Origin: Xestospongia bergquistia
Taxonomy: Eukaryota > Porifera > Demospongiae > Haplosclerida > Petrosiidae
DNA length: 64,000 nt
Assembly (NCBI GenBank): GCA_963965975.1
Contig: OZ014411.1
Coordinates: forward strand, 10,547,501-10,611,500
Direction: 5' to 3'
The notes under the pieces were generated by a model that ran no database searches, was not told the origin of the DNA, and worked only from the letters and a program-made list of their open reading frames with translations. Positions 35,401-48,100 of this stretch are shown in pieces (the first letter of the stretch is position 1; each line of letters starts with the position of its first letter). The position numbers were made by a program, and so were the translations under genes.

Positions 35401-36822
35401 TTAATTTTCTTTTAGTTTATCGAGATATAGCTACTCCTACTCCATTTATTGAACCTTTCCTACAAAATAATGTGGCTGCTAAACCTGAACATATTTACTT
35501 GGATAGTATAGGGTTTGGTACTGCTGCTTGTCTACAGGTAATAAAGTGACATTTCAATGTAAATAATTGTGTCATTAAGATTTTATATTTATAAGAGATT
35601 TCTATATATTAGGTAACCATTCAAGGATATGATATTCATGAAGCACGTCATTTGTATGATCAGTTAGCAGTTTTCTGTCCCATTATGGTTAGACTTATTA
35701 ACAGTATTTTTTTTGTTATTTATAATATATCATGTAATGTAGTTGGCAATGACTGCTGCTTCACCTATTCACAGAGGGTATTTATCTGATGTTGACTGTC
35801 GATGGGGTGTGATGTCTAATGCACTTGATGATAGAACACCAGAGGAAAGAGATGTATGTGCTAATAATATTCTCATATAGAAACTGTTCAATGTTAACTT
35901 CTTTTATTGTTATAGCCTTTTAATAAAGATTGCTATTGCAAGTCTCGTTATGATTGTATTGACATGTATTTAGCCAATCCAGAATACAATGATACATTTG
36001 TACGTATTAATGAAACAGCCTATAAGACAATGATTGAAAATGGTTAGTACTGGTAGTCATAGACAATCATGGTATTGTTATTATTGTATTTTGTCAACAG
36101 GTGTTGATGAGATATTAGCCAAACATATTGCTCATCTGTTTATACGTGATCCTGTTTTTGTGTTTGCAGAGAGTCTTGAACATGAGGATATAGAGAATGA
36201 ATCTGATCATTTTGAGGTATAGATGTGTTGTGAAGACAATAATTGATACATCTCTTTTATTAGTATATTCAGAGCACTAATTGGCAGAGTATGCGATTTA
36301 AACCTCCTCCTCCTAATTCAAATATTGGTTGGAGAGTAGAATTTAGAGTCATGGAAGTATGAAATGTTACATCTAATTCTCTTTTTATGACATTATAAAC
36401 AATCTCTCTGTCTCTCCTTCTCTCTGTCTCTGTTTCTGTCTCTCTCTGTCTCTGTCTCTCTCTGTCTCTCTCTCTGTCTCTCTCTCTCTGTCACTTTCTG
36501 TCTCTGTCTGTCTGTCTGTCTCTCTCTCTCTGTCTCTCTCTCTGTCACTCTTTGTCTGTCTCTCTCTCTCTCTCTGTCTCTCTCCCTCTCTCTCTCTGTC
36601 CCTGTCTCTCTCTCTGTCACTGTCTCTCTCTCTGTCTCTCTCTCTCTCTCTCTCTGACTCTGTCTCTGTCGCTGTCGCTGTCTCTGTCTCTCTGTCTCTC
36701 TCTGTCTCTCTCTGTCTCTCTCTGTCTCTCTCTCTTTGTCTCTCTCTCTGACTTTGTCTCTGTCTCTCTGTCTCTCTCTCTGTCTCTATCTGTCTCTCTC
36801 TGTCTCTGTCACTGTCTCTGTC

Positions 36823-36867
<45 letters not shown>

Positions 36868-37863
36868 TTCTCTTTCTCTCTCTTTCAAGTTACAAATCAC
36901 TGAATTTGAAAATGCTGCCTTTGCTATATTCATTGTATTATTAACACGAGTTATACTTTCATTCAAACTAAATTTCATTGTACCAATATCAAAGGTAATT
37001 AACCTAATTGATGTTATTTATGCACTGCTTTGTAATAATAGATGGAGGAGAATATGAGATTGTCTATAGAACGAGATGCTATGCATCGTAATCTTTTTTA
37101 TTTCCGTAAAAATGTCCTATCAGATGATGACAACAGTGACAAAATCAATGGACCAAATAGCACAAAAGAGCAACATCATGACGAATATACTTTGATGAGT
37201 GTTAATACTATTTTCAATGGCAATGTAAGGCAAATTGTATGAATAATGTTATAAATACATTTATAAATGTGTATTTAGTGACTGTAATAACTACAAGTAA
37301 TAGTGTCTTTTTAAATTCTGTATAAAAATATCACTTGTATTTCCAAATTATTTATTTGATAAGTCTGTGCTTCTAAATCAAAGTACATGTATAAGCAGTC
37401 ATTTACTTGTATAGATACCATTAACATCACAATTACTATTAAAAGTTGCTTTGAGGCGTTTTAAGTCTTGTCATATGACTATCAGTCAGTACTTCCTGTT
37501 GTAATCATAAATGTTTCTATAATTATAAACAATAAATGATCTTGTTCCTATTTTAATTTGATAGGATGATTTTGTTGGTATTATTCCACTAATGAAAATG
37601 TATCTAAATAGTATGGATGTTGATGTCGAGACCTGGTCTATGCTGATGGAGTATTTAAAATTTTTGTCTGACAAAGCTTCAGGTACAATGAAATGACTGT
37701 GGAGTCTTCTTGTCATTTTCACAATATAGGAGCACTACCGACTACTGCAACCTGGATAAGACAATTTGTACATACACATCCTGACTACAAGCATGATTCA
37801 GTTGCTGGTGACAAAATTGTATACGATCTTATCAAACATTTATCTGAAAGAAAAATTCCATAA
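32495..37863 (+). CDS. GCLC: Glutamate-cysteine ligase catalytic subunit, copy C (complete frame)
   Basis: First, rate-limiting step of glutathione synthesis in the cytosol: ATP-dependent joining of glutamate to cysteine. Seventeen exons with GT/AG borders: 32495-32644, 33619-33731, 34443-34483, 34848-34917, 35002-35070, 35121-35228, 35278-35336, 35416-35537, 35613-35687, 35743-35853, 35916-36042, 36101-36216, 36264-36356, 36890-36994, 37042-37224, 37565-37682, 37730-37863. Lengths sum to 1,794 nt, giving 597 codons plus stop with every phase matching (human about 637 residues). Family marks: [103 protein letters not shown] and EEYTLMS-like [11 protein letters not shown]. Introns are as short as 47-49 nt. 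It is the only copy of the three without lesions. Confidence 0.95.
36403..36886. repeat. TCTC/TCTG polypyrimidine tract, GCLC-C intron 13
   Basis: About 480 bases, the longest of the three. It reaches to within a few bases of the intron 13 acceptor. The long frames over it on both strands are artefacts. Confidence 0.95.
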
Positions 37864-38141
37864 TTTTGATTGAACTAGCTAGTACTATACTAGAATTGAC
37901 TTTTGACTTAAGACATAATATACAGGATTAATATTATATTAGAATTAGAAAGTATATACTAAAACAACACTATAGTTTTAAGCAACCTTCATCTTATAAA
38001 CTATCAATAAAATTTTTCCTATAACTTTAATTCCACGTGAGAAACAACTTGATAACTAATGAAGTGTATTAGATGCACTTTTTCTCTTTGTAAAGAAATA
38101 GTGTTCCATCTAACTAACTCTTCTGCCAAGTTTTTCTTTAT

Positions 38142-38379
38142 GATTTTGAACAAAAGAGAATTTGAGCATTGGAAAGTGTATATCTAAATGGATATATTAG
38201 GTCAGCTTGAGAAATGCTCCCAACAAGGCTTTGAATGTCAATGTTTCAGAAAATTTAATATTTATCAATCTAAAACAAAGTTTCAAAGAAGACTACATTA
38301 TTTCATGCAGTGATACAGTAGTAATAAATATGTTGACAGTTTTCATATATAAAAATTACCGAAGTATTAATGCCTAACA
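38142..38379 (+). repeat. M repeat, copy 6
   Basis: Between GCLC copy C and RNA copy 5. It has a ~9-base deletion near its right end (AATTACCGAAGTATT). Confidence 0.8.
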
Positions 38380-38511
38380 GACATATAACAGTCTTCATTA
38401 CACTGTTATTTCAAACACAATGTAGCTCACTGATACTAACTAGCGTTAATGTTATTCATAGGCGACAAACAGCGCGCCCCACAAGAGCACGAAGACAAAA
38501 TCTGCAGTACA

Positions 38512-38518
38512 TATAAAA
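38512..38518 (+). promoter_or_regulatory. TATA box of structured RNA copy 5
   Basis: TATAAAA starting 30 bases before 38,542. Confidence 0.6.
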
Positions 38519-38541
38519 GGAAATGAAAATCAACTTGGATA

Positions 38542-38891
38542 GGTTGTGTTGTGGGCCAGCGTTCTACAATGCATCAGACCTCTGAGATGGTTACCAGCAT
38601 ACTCTACGGAGTATCCGAAAGGCCGACTAGGATAGGGCTGGTAGTCTCCCTTTAAACGAGAAGATGCTGGTGTATTTGTGGTTCCCGGTTCCTGAATGCG
38701 ACATTCCCTAAGAGCTGGAATCCCGTACGGCTGGTTTTAAGTTAGGGCGATGCTCCAGCCAGGATTACCTCGCGAAGACGAGGGTTACCAAGCCAGGTGG
38801 CGGTCCCAGCTAGCAATAGCAGGGAATCCTGGAGCCTAAGTGGAAGCCTGAGTGGGTGAGCGAGTAGGAATCGTTTGGGCAACACAACATG
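38542..38891 (+). ncRNA. 350-nt structured RNA candidate, copy 5
   Basis: Same length, with one visible substitution (GAGAAGATGCTGG for GAGAAGAGGCTGG). It follows the intact GCLC copy by about 680 bases on the same strand. Confidence 0.65.
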
Positions 38892-38898
38892 TTTTTTT
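38892..38898 (+). terminator. T-run terminator of structured RNA copy 5
   Basis: Seven T directly after the terminal stem, the shortest run of the five copies. Confidence 0.6.
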
Positions 38899-39057
38899 AT
38901 TTTTAATAAATCTTGACTTTATTTAAACTACAAGAAATGTCAGTCAATCCAAAGTAAAGTTAATGTTAAGTTTTAGTTGTTAAAAAACAGTCAAAATTAA
39001 AGGACATATTGGAATTTCCTTTAATGTCAGTTCAACATAACACTAACTATATCATAG

Positions 39058-40265
39058 ATATTTGGTGACAACATCCATGATGTCTCGCTGACTGAAGATC
39101 TTCTCCTTGTGCTATCATCACAACAATGTCAACATTATAGTTTTCAATGGATATTGGACAATGTTAGTGTATTAGACACGATAACCTATATTCTCTCTCT
39201 CTTTCTAGTGCACTATAGCTACAGTTAAATTAGGGATATCCTATCAGTCTAATGATACTACAGTATATACTCCTGGTACATTTCCTAATAGCATTCCTAC
39301 AACCATTAATATCACTGGTATGTCACATGATTATCACATGACATTATACTACACTATTGTAGAACTTCCACCACTTTTATTTCAAACACAATGTAATTCT
39401 GAAGTAGGAGTCCATTTTGGAGGTTCTCTTCATGTTTATATCATTTAATCCAAAACCTGCTGCATGTAATGAATTAACATTGCGCTCTGGACAACTGGTA
39501 ACTTATACATTTAAGAACCTCATTATTTAATAGACTTGCTAGATTGGGACTTTAAGTACTGATAATGTAGCTTTCCATCATGATGTTGCATCATTTCATT
39601 TTGAAGACTACCAACGTATACTTCATATAAGTGGATGTACCCTCATATAACAACCACACCCACCATTAATGCAATTACTCATGTATTTATCATCAGGTGT
39701 TATAGATTAACAACAAATGGTTTGACTCTTCAATATTTGACTAATTTCAAAGCACTGAAAACAGAACAAGATACAGAAGTGGTAAAAATAATGATATCAT
39801 AATTACATCATATTGACATCACTGCCATAGCCACAAGTTTCTAGTCAAGGACATATTGTTAAAAGAAAGAAACCAGAACCAGCATATTATATAGATTTTG
39901 GGGTAAAGGGTTAAAAATTAATGATAATATGTTCTATAATATATAGTCGGCTATTCAAGACTTGGATCATGAAAATGAATTAGATTTATTATATACTGTT
40001 ATCACATTACTTGAAGGAGAAGAAACAGTAGCTCAATTGTGTTTTTTAGATGACAATACAGGAAAAATTACTAAAACTGTACCACTTCCAACTTGGAATC
40101 CAGTATGCATCCATCAATTCTTAATTTATATGTCCATTACTTTTATAGGCTGAATCTAACAGTATTTATTATGAACTGGATTGTCTAATACATGTTGCTG
40201 GTAACATCTGTTACTTTTATCGATTGACAAGAGAATCTTCATCATTAACTGATAACAGTCATTAA
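39058..40265 (+). pseudogene. Unidentified gene U, copy 5
   Basis: All exon blocks are present in the same order as at 13,108. The CTIATVKLGISYQSNDTT block is in frame here, without the 4-base insertion of copy 2. An extra base in the HVYI-NPKP block (ATATCATTTAATCC) shifts the frame and creates a stop. The RIIKRKKPEP block is altered (PAYYIDF), with GGGGTAAAG at its donor. The best-preserved copy overall, but still damaged. Confidence 0.5.
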
Positions 40266-40349
40266 TAAAAAGTTAACCACAGACATATAACAGTCTCATT
40301 AAAAATTTAATCACAGATATTAAAATCTATGATATTATTAAGGAGTTAT

Positions 40350-40605
40350 TTATTTTGTAATTATGATTCCATGAAAGCCACAATACTTTGATAGTGTTGT
40401 TCCTTTATATTCTATCTTCATTATAGTACTTGTATGACTAGTGTATTCTGTCTGTCCTTGACTATTACAAATTGCATCAATTTTTGTAGTAAGTCCAGAA
40501 TAGATAGTTAGGTAGTCAGAAGTACAGTCTGTAAAGTCAAGATCAGTGTAGAGAAGTCGGAAAGTTGGTTTCTTATTGTTCATGAAAATATAATAGAAAC
40601 AGTTA
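40350..40605 (-). pseudogene. CUB-domain C-terminal fragment, copy 4
   Basis: Open minus-strand frame nearly identical to copy 3; KYRGFHG reads KYCGFHG here. Same stop position. Confidence 0.5.
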
Positions 40606-40607
40606 CA

Positions 40608-40642
40608 GTCTGTGTATATTTCCCTGGGAAATATACACAGAC
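40608..40642. repeat. Perfect palindrome before CUB fragment, copy 4
   Basis: GTCTGTGTATATTTCCC arms around a single T, as in copy 3. Confidence 0.9.
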
Positions 40643-40685
40643 CGCTATTAACAGCATTTGGTTTTCATTGACAAGACTAAAGCAT

Positions 40686-40930
40686 GATTTTGAACAAAAG
40701 AGAATTTGAGCATTGGAAAGTGTATATCTAAATGGATATATTAGGTCAGCTTGAGAAATGCTCCCAACAAGGCTTTGAATGTCAATGTTTCAGAAAATTT
40801 AATATTTATCAATCTAAAACAAAGTTATAAAGAAGACTGCATTATTTCATGCAGTGATACAGTAGTAATAAATATGTTGACAGTTTTCATATATAAAAAT
40901 CACCAAACAAATAAAGTATTAATGCCTAAC
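40686..40930 (+). repeat. M repeat, copy 7
   Basis: Between the CUB palindrome and an NCKAP1 fragment. Confidence 0.8.
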
Positions 40931-40981
40931 TGTTTAATAGTCAATATGATTATCTTCATCAGTAACATGATATAGTTCATT

Positions 40982-41665
40982 ATGGCACTAGTCAAAGAAA
41001 TTGATTGTGAGAAAGATTTCCCCAAATCTAGAGAAGCAATATATGTTCTAGTAGATTTAATAAGTGTAATAGATTTGTGTATGCTGCCATATACACAGGG
41101 AAAAAAGTCTATTTACAATGTTTGGAAAACAATATTTATATTAGTTGTATTACTATGCAAATTTACCACTGGATTATAATATTGATGGCTTTTGGATAAA
41201 ATGTTACAACTATACAATAGAAGTGATAAAAATATATGTCACTAATCTTATTATTATAATATTTATGTTAATATTGATATACAAAAATATCCAACTATGT
41301 ATTATTAATGATTTAACAATGTATCATTAATAACCAATGATCATATTATTATTGATATAACATTGTAAAAAGAATATCAATAATACATTGCTTTTCTTTA
41401 GTGGTCCTACAATTGTATATGTGATGATAATTAATCCATTGATTGAATTATTAATAATATTGTAAAAGCAATACAAATATGCTTTCATTAGTAGTTCTGT
41501 GATGATAATAATCCAGTGATTGTGTTATCATCATAAAAATAATGGAAACTGGTCTATTGTAGTCTCACTATTGTAATTATCCCTTTATACAATAACATAT
41601 TATTGCTTTGCAACTTATTTGAGTTATACAAGCCATATAACTGATATATATTTGATTATCTTAAT

Positions 41666-41715
<50 letters not shown>

Positions 41716-41994
41716 TACTATCTAATTAGAATATTTTAAAAGCACATTTTGTTCTTTCAAAGACAATTTTGTAATTAATAATTCCATTGTCATTTATGAT
41801 ACTCATTGAAGATAAAGTTATCATTGACAATTATTTTACTACAAATTTAAGGATTAAAAATATCATCCAATGTTATTGAGTATTATAGTATATTATTATA
41901 TAATTTATATCATATTTAATATGTGTATTGTTTGTATCTTTAATAGACATCTAAGAAAAAGGACAAAGAAGTTGATATGGAGACATCATTTTAG
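40982..41994 (+). pseudogene. NCKAP1: NCKAP1 C-terminal fragment, tandem copy 3
   Basis: KEIDCEKDFPKSREAIYVLV block with ATAAGTG at 41,060 in place of the donor, then a last exon SKKKDKEVDMETSF ending at 41,994. The acceptor-proximal residue differs (CACTAGTC). No LLESFFPY exon. Confidence 0.6.
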
Positions 41995-43742
41995 TTCAAT
42001 ATATTCTCTAACTAAAACAGTTTTAATAATAACTTAGTGTGTAGTATACGTATTTGAACTAGTTAATATTATAGATTATTACTATAGAATACTATAATAT
42101 GTATATGAACTATGTAATTACTTTGTGTGTGTATTAAGTGATTTTTTGAGCACATCATTTCAATTTTGCCATGAAAAAAATAACTTAAACCCCATCCTTC
42201 TAACACGTGCACATAATGTCTAGAATCTGAGAAAAAAACCTTATCTCCAATCATTGTATAGCTACTAATATCATTGCATTAATTCTTGTCAAAGTCAATA
42301 TTGCATTTGTATGATATACAAGAATATAAAACTGTAAATGTAACTATACACATATACTCTAATATCTGTGCATACAAGAACATTTACAAAAAGATAAAGA
42401 AGACTGAACAATGTAACAAACATCCAATAGTGATATAAATTTATAATCCAAACTTTGCTACTGTTGAGTGTAATGATCCACTGATTTTACAACAGATATA
42501 TATATATATATGTGTATGTCATTTATAATATGAACTCACATTGTTGTTGATAAAGATGTTTTCAGTGTTCTCTAGAAATGACAATTACTACATTTAGAAG
42601 GATGATAACTGGTCTGAATATCCAATAAATGACTGTTGTCATGGCTTATATCTAAGGTATTATTGTACTGTAATTTTATCATGTGACATATCAATGATTA
42701 GAGAATACATAGCTTAAATAAAGCAATTTGATTGTTCAGACACTAGTAACTAGTTAGTTTCCAATGTGCATACTATAGATTGTTTTTATACTGTAAATCG
42801 ATTAGAATCTTCAATCAGTAGGAACTATGTAATTTAGAAACTCTTATATACCCATGCAGGATTATCTGCTCTTGAGCTTCATTGTTCGCTTGATCTTAGA
42901 CTCTAAGTTACATGAACTGTACAAAGTCCAGATAGTATTTACTGTTGTCCTTCTTAAGAGTGTTGGGTGTTTTCTTGAATTAATATGTCACCATAATTCA
43001 TGTCCCAATATTGTTAAATATCATGATTGTATATGTAAATGAATATTATCAGAGATTTAATTGCATTGATACCAAATTATTAAACATTAGAATATGAGAA
43101 ACGATTTCAGATTTTAAATTAAAAAAGCTTCTCTTCGTGCTTGTTTTGTTCCTGTCATAATACATCTCTATGAACTGCTCATACTTGCTTTTGGAATTGC
43201 TAAAGACATTTCCTGACTTCTTCATCGATACTTCCCAAATAAAGTTGTTTGAAGAGCCATCATTTATAAAGTGCAACAACAAATAGCCCAGATATAGCGT
43301 GTAATATAAGTTGCTTTTGTCAGGAATTCTAAATAAACGTCACGCTTTCCCCTCGCCCCCCCCCCCCCCCCAAACATCGAAGGACGTTTATTTTCCCAGA
43401 TATGAACAATAATTAACAGTAGCAAAGTTGTACGTTTTGAGCCACTAAATAATTCAATTCTTTCAGTAGTTTTGATATGAATTCTTTACTTGTTAATGTC
43501 GTAAGCTCCGTCAAACTCAAGATATTTGGTTAAGCTTTCTAAGATCTTAACATCAAAAATCTTATTAAACCTCGTACTAAAGAAAATTTATCGTTGCTTG
43601 TAATTTGATTTTACGGTTAAATTCAGTCTCTAGTAACCTTTACGCCTACTGACAATAATAACATCCTCAGTGAAGCAGTTTTGCTAAGGTAGCGCCATAC
43701 AGAGATAACAACAAAAAGTTAAACAATAGGAAAATTGAAAAC
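41995..43742. other. Array end and start of unique DNA
   Basis: Homology to the array spacer continues to about 42,566 (TTTTCAGTGTTC). The next ~130 bases (CTAGAAATGACAATTACTACATTTAGAAGG) instead resemble 55,020-55,110 and 58,275-58,390, the segment between NCKAP1 ends and collagen genes. Near 43,330-43,390 a run of about 17 C lies between AAATAAACGTC and GACGTTTATTT inverted repeats. Confidence 0.55.
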
Positions 43743-45120
43743 ATGGATGAACGTAAGTGATATCATATTAAGTTAGCAGATCCATACTGTAGATTTAAGG
43801 TTTAGTGCAATGATCAGAAATTGTTATGTGAAATATACTCTACATGCAATGATTATTATATGCCAAAAGGTAATATAAATGGCTTACCAAGAAATAATAC
43901 CAATATACAGATGAAGACAAAAATATTGACTAGTAATGTATGTATGGAGATTTCCATTTGAACTTGACACTAACTCAATGTTCAAACTCAGGTTAAGAAT
44001 AAACTAGAGAGAAATGTTTTCTACCATTCAATAGGTCTTACAAATAGAGTGCTAGCTGTTCATGATCATGAAAGTAGAAATCCCACATGATACTCATATG
44101 ATTACATCATACTAAAATTGCTAATATATTCGAATAAATATTTGCTTAACAGCTCTCATTTAACTTCATATGACACTGCTACAATGATACGAGTATTGTC
44201 ATAACTGCTATGATCAGTTCAATTATGATAAGAAAGAAACAAGCACTATGAACAGTATGATTAGTGTACTTTCCTTCAGAGACTGAATAATTACATCTCA
44301 TAAAGTGATGCAATTTTAAAATGCATAATATTATAATTAACTTAACTATTTTAATGGTAATATCCTAATTTATACATTTATACATTGTTAGATGCATGAG
44401 GGAGTGCACACTTGTCACAACTTTGCTTTGTTTGTTATCATAACTTTACTCATAACAGCAAATTTATCAGATTGTAACAAATAGTCTTATTACTATAAGA
44501 ATGTATTATCCACAGAAATTTCAAGTTCTGTGGCATTGGTTAAAACAATTAATTTTAACATTGATGCATGCAATGAGAGATTACTAAAAATTTATGTTGA
44601 TTTTACAATGACTTTTCATAGGTTTCATGCCATATAATTTAAAGTTTCTCCAGTGTATGGCTATGCACAACTAAGATCAAACAATATTTAACACAGTGAC
44701 TATTGTCCAGCAAGAAGTCTTTAATTGGTTGTGTATTATGACACTGACCCCTTAAACCTTTACATTAACTATACCTAATTGAAACAAAGAATGGATTTCC
44801 TCCAAATAGTCACTTAGAACATTTAAACTATGAGGCCCTGTCCTGGGTGGGTTGATGATGTCATCATTGTTAAATTTCACAAAAACATTATCAAACTCAC
44901 AGAGTATATGTTAATGTGACAAAGAGTATTTTCAGAGCACACATGAATATATGTCAGTTATATTAGCAGTCAAAGATGAAATTCACTACTTATTTAAAAG
45001 TTTTTGGCTTGAAAATATCCCATGTCATCAGTTCATTTTAATTTCATTTACTTTCCAATTAACTTAAAAATTAGCCACTGTCAGCAATACCATCACATAC
45101 AAAGTAAATACCATATGGAC
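43430..45120. repeat. Diverged duplicate of 51,860-53,110
   Basis: Shared landmarks include TTTTGAGCCACTAAATAATT, ACTTTCCTTCAGAGACTG-type sequence, GAGTGCACACTTGTCAC and AACTATGAGGCCCTGTC in the same order. No protein coding potential seen apart from exon 1 of the gene starting at 43,743. Confidence 0.75.
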
Positions 45121-48100
45121 AATTAGGTCATTGCACAGTAAAAAGTGATGGGTAGAAAGTAGCCAAACTTCAAAACACCTGCAACTCAAGTAACCCATGT
45201 CTTGGGTTAAAATAACCCAATGAAAATAATAGTTAAAGTAACTATCAAATGTACTGGTGATTATAACCCACACCTATAGTTAAAGTAACATCTGACATAA
45301 GTAGTTGAGGTAACAATTGCTGTTACTTTAACTTAATGCACTGTGGTTACTGTAACACTTAGTAGGTTTGATTCTAACATATGTTGCAGTTATCATAACT
45401 AACAAAATAGGTTGTTATAACTAATATTGTTAATGTAAATCATTAATGGTGACATGCTTCTTTTTTTTGGTTTCATCATGTAATGTACTTTATTTTGATA
45501 GCAACATTGAAAAAGAATGTTGTCATTTTAACTAAGGTCTTCATTACCACAATTTTATCAATATGATGTAACCCCAATTCAAAGTTGGTACAAGGTGAAT
45601 ACTAGTGTAACTCAATAAGCATGAAGCCAACTAGTTACATATTCAACCACATTGCTTTTACACCCACTATGCTATAGTAGTCAAATCATGGTTTCAATTG
45701 AAGCTATAAGTAGATACTAAGTGAGTTAAGTTGAAGTAGTATCTACATCTCCCTCAAAGTTTCAGTTATTGGACATAAACAACAAAGAGTACATTTGGCT
45801 TCTAGTCGGCTTTTCACATGTTAAGTTAGACCAGTTTTTGGCTTTGTGGTATCTCAATATTGGGCTTACATCAACTTGATGAAATTCTGGTAACGAGGAC
45901 AACGGTTGAAATAACAAAATTCTATTTTAAGTGCATTATTATGGCTATGTCATTTCTGTTTCTTCACACCAGTCATTAATATCCGATTTATTTGATTATA
46001 ATGTTTATCATGGTCATAAACTAACAGATGGTTTGACTTATATATTATCTAAAACACTATATTATGTAAACTAATATTATTTTTTCCCTTTTACCAATTT
46101 TGTTTTAATAACTAGAATAAATTGTTTTTTTTGCTGTTAAACTACATAAACTAGTTATAGTAACAGTCAGTCAACATGGTAGCTTTATGCAACCAACTTA
46201 GTTACATTAACCCATTTTAGTTAAAGTTACCCAGGAGTGTCACTTCAATTATATGTAGGTTAATATAACCAATTTGTATTGTAGTTGATACAAACATTGC
46301 GGGTAGTTTTAACCTTTTTTTGCTGTGTGTCAACTGTGTTGTAGGAGTAGGCAGACTCTAGCTGTTAACATTCCCATGTACATGTACATGTCGTCCAAAC
46401 AACAATTGTTTGGTATGTGGTCTATAATTCACCACAAAATTCATTCCATTTTGTGTCTTTCAATGTCTCCACCAAAAGCAACCTGAAATTATGAGTTACC
46501 ACATAAAAATTAACATTTTGTCAATGAAGGTTTGAATTGACTTTTACAATAAAAGGTGATTTGATGTTGTTAAGATTTGCTACTGTCCTTTTTAGAGGAA
46601 GCTTTTTTTCAAGAAGACTTTGTAATTGTCGCTGGGAACGATAATATAAGTTCCAGCATAGAATTAAATCATGGAAAGAGGCAGTCTCTGGATTTAAATA
46701 ATGCACTAATACAAAACGTTCAAGAGACAAATCCATTACTGAAGATAACACCAAAACAAGGACATGGTAAGAAATGCTCTATATATTAGGATTAATTGTG
46801 TACAGGTGTAGTCAGAGCATGTTTAACAACAGTACATGTAGATTGTTATCGCATAGCAAATAACAATTACTATAGCAATAGCATTTGTTTTATCATAGAA
46901 ACTATATTTGGTCAAAATGACTAAACGTGCATGTTATCATAACAAGAAGAACCCGTTCTTAACTGAATTCAGTGGGGACTTTAGTGTGATTTCAGACCAT
47001 TAATATTGTTCCTGGCAATGGTTCAATCTATATATGTGGTATTGCATTACTCATAACATAGATTAAAAAAGTTAACGTCATAACTTATTCTCTAACTAAC
47101 AACATAATTTTGACCATTAATTTCTAGACTATTAGGCTAACAAAAATGTCATAAGCATGCACCCATCACTTCTGAGTAGGAATGCTTCATGAAAATATAA
47201 CATATGTTGGTCAAAATATCACTACTTTACCTGAAAGCAAAAGATAATAATTATTTTAATGGAAAAATAATTTTTAAAGGAAATAATCACTCTGTTACTT
47301 AGTCTTGTCTCCAGATGTCCACTGCTTAATACATGTGGGGGCTTTTGGAGACAAGACTATCTGTTAATTACTAGCTGATATTTCCCGCATATAGGTATGG
47401 CCAATTATAATAACATTCTCCCTTTGAAAAAGTTGAAGATTTGGCTTACATTCTCTAGCCAGGCCGCAGATTAGCTAAATAGCCTCATTTCAGTGCTTCA
47501 GTACTTTAGTATTTAATAGTTATGGAAGCTGCAGACGTGCATTCCAATTCTTATTTCTTATATCTTCCACGCACCTTTGTGGAAGAAATAGGACCTTCAC
47601 CTTCACCTTTGAAATTCCAAATAATGACCCAGTTGATGGGGTTCTTACGGAAGCTGCAGATAACATTCCAATTCCTATTTATAATTTCAAACAAACAGTG
47701 TTATACAAATTTTAAATCTCCCTCCTTGGCTTCCATATATTATAACAATATGGAAATGAATGTCCGTCCTCTGGTTCTGTGTATGATACACCTATAATAC
47801 ATGACCAAAATCATGAACCAAACCCAGCCCAACTGGAAACATCTTGCTAATGCTCAATTCTAAGTGACGTTTTGTGGTAATCGCATTCTGTATTTTAGTA
47901 AGTAACAAATAACCCTAATTAAAAATAGAAACAGGTCAAGAATGGAATAAGGAATAAAGAACTGGACCCCATAAACTATGTCATTAATTGAACTTTTTAA
48001 AATACTCAAAGGTATGTCGAAGGTATTGGAATTAGAATGTCTATCTGGGACTTTTGTTATGGTTCAGTTCTTTATTCCTTATTCCATTCTTGACACGTGC

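Noticed and set aside
47522..47797. MEAADVHSNSYFLYLP ORF
   Set aside because: Lies within the fold-back element and recurs with the repeat.
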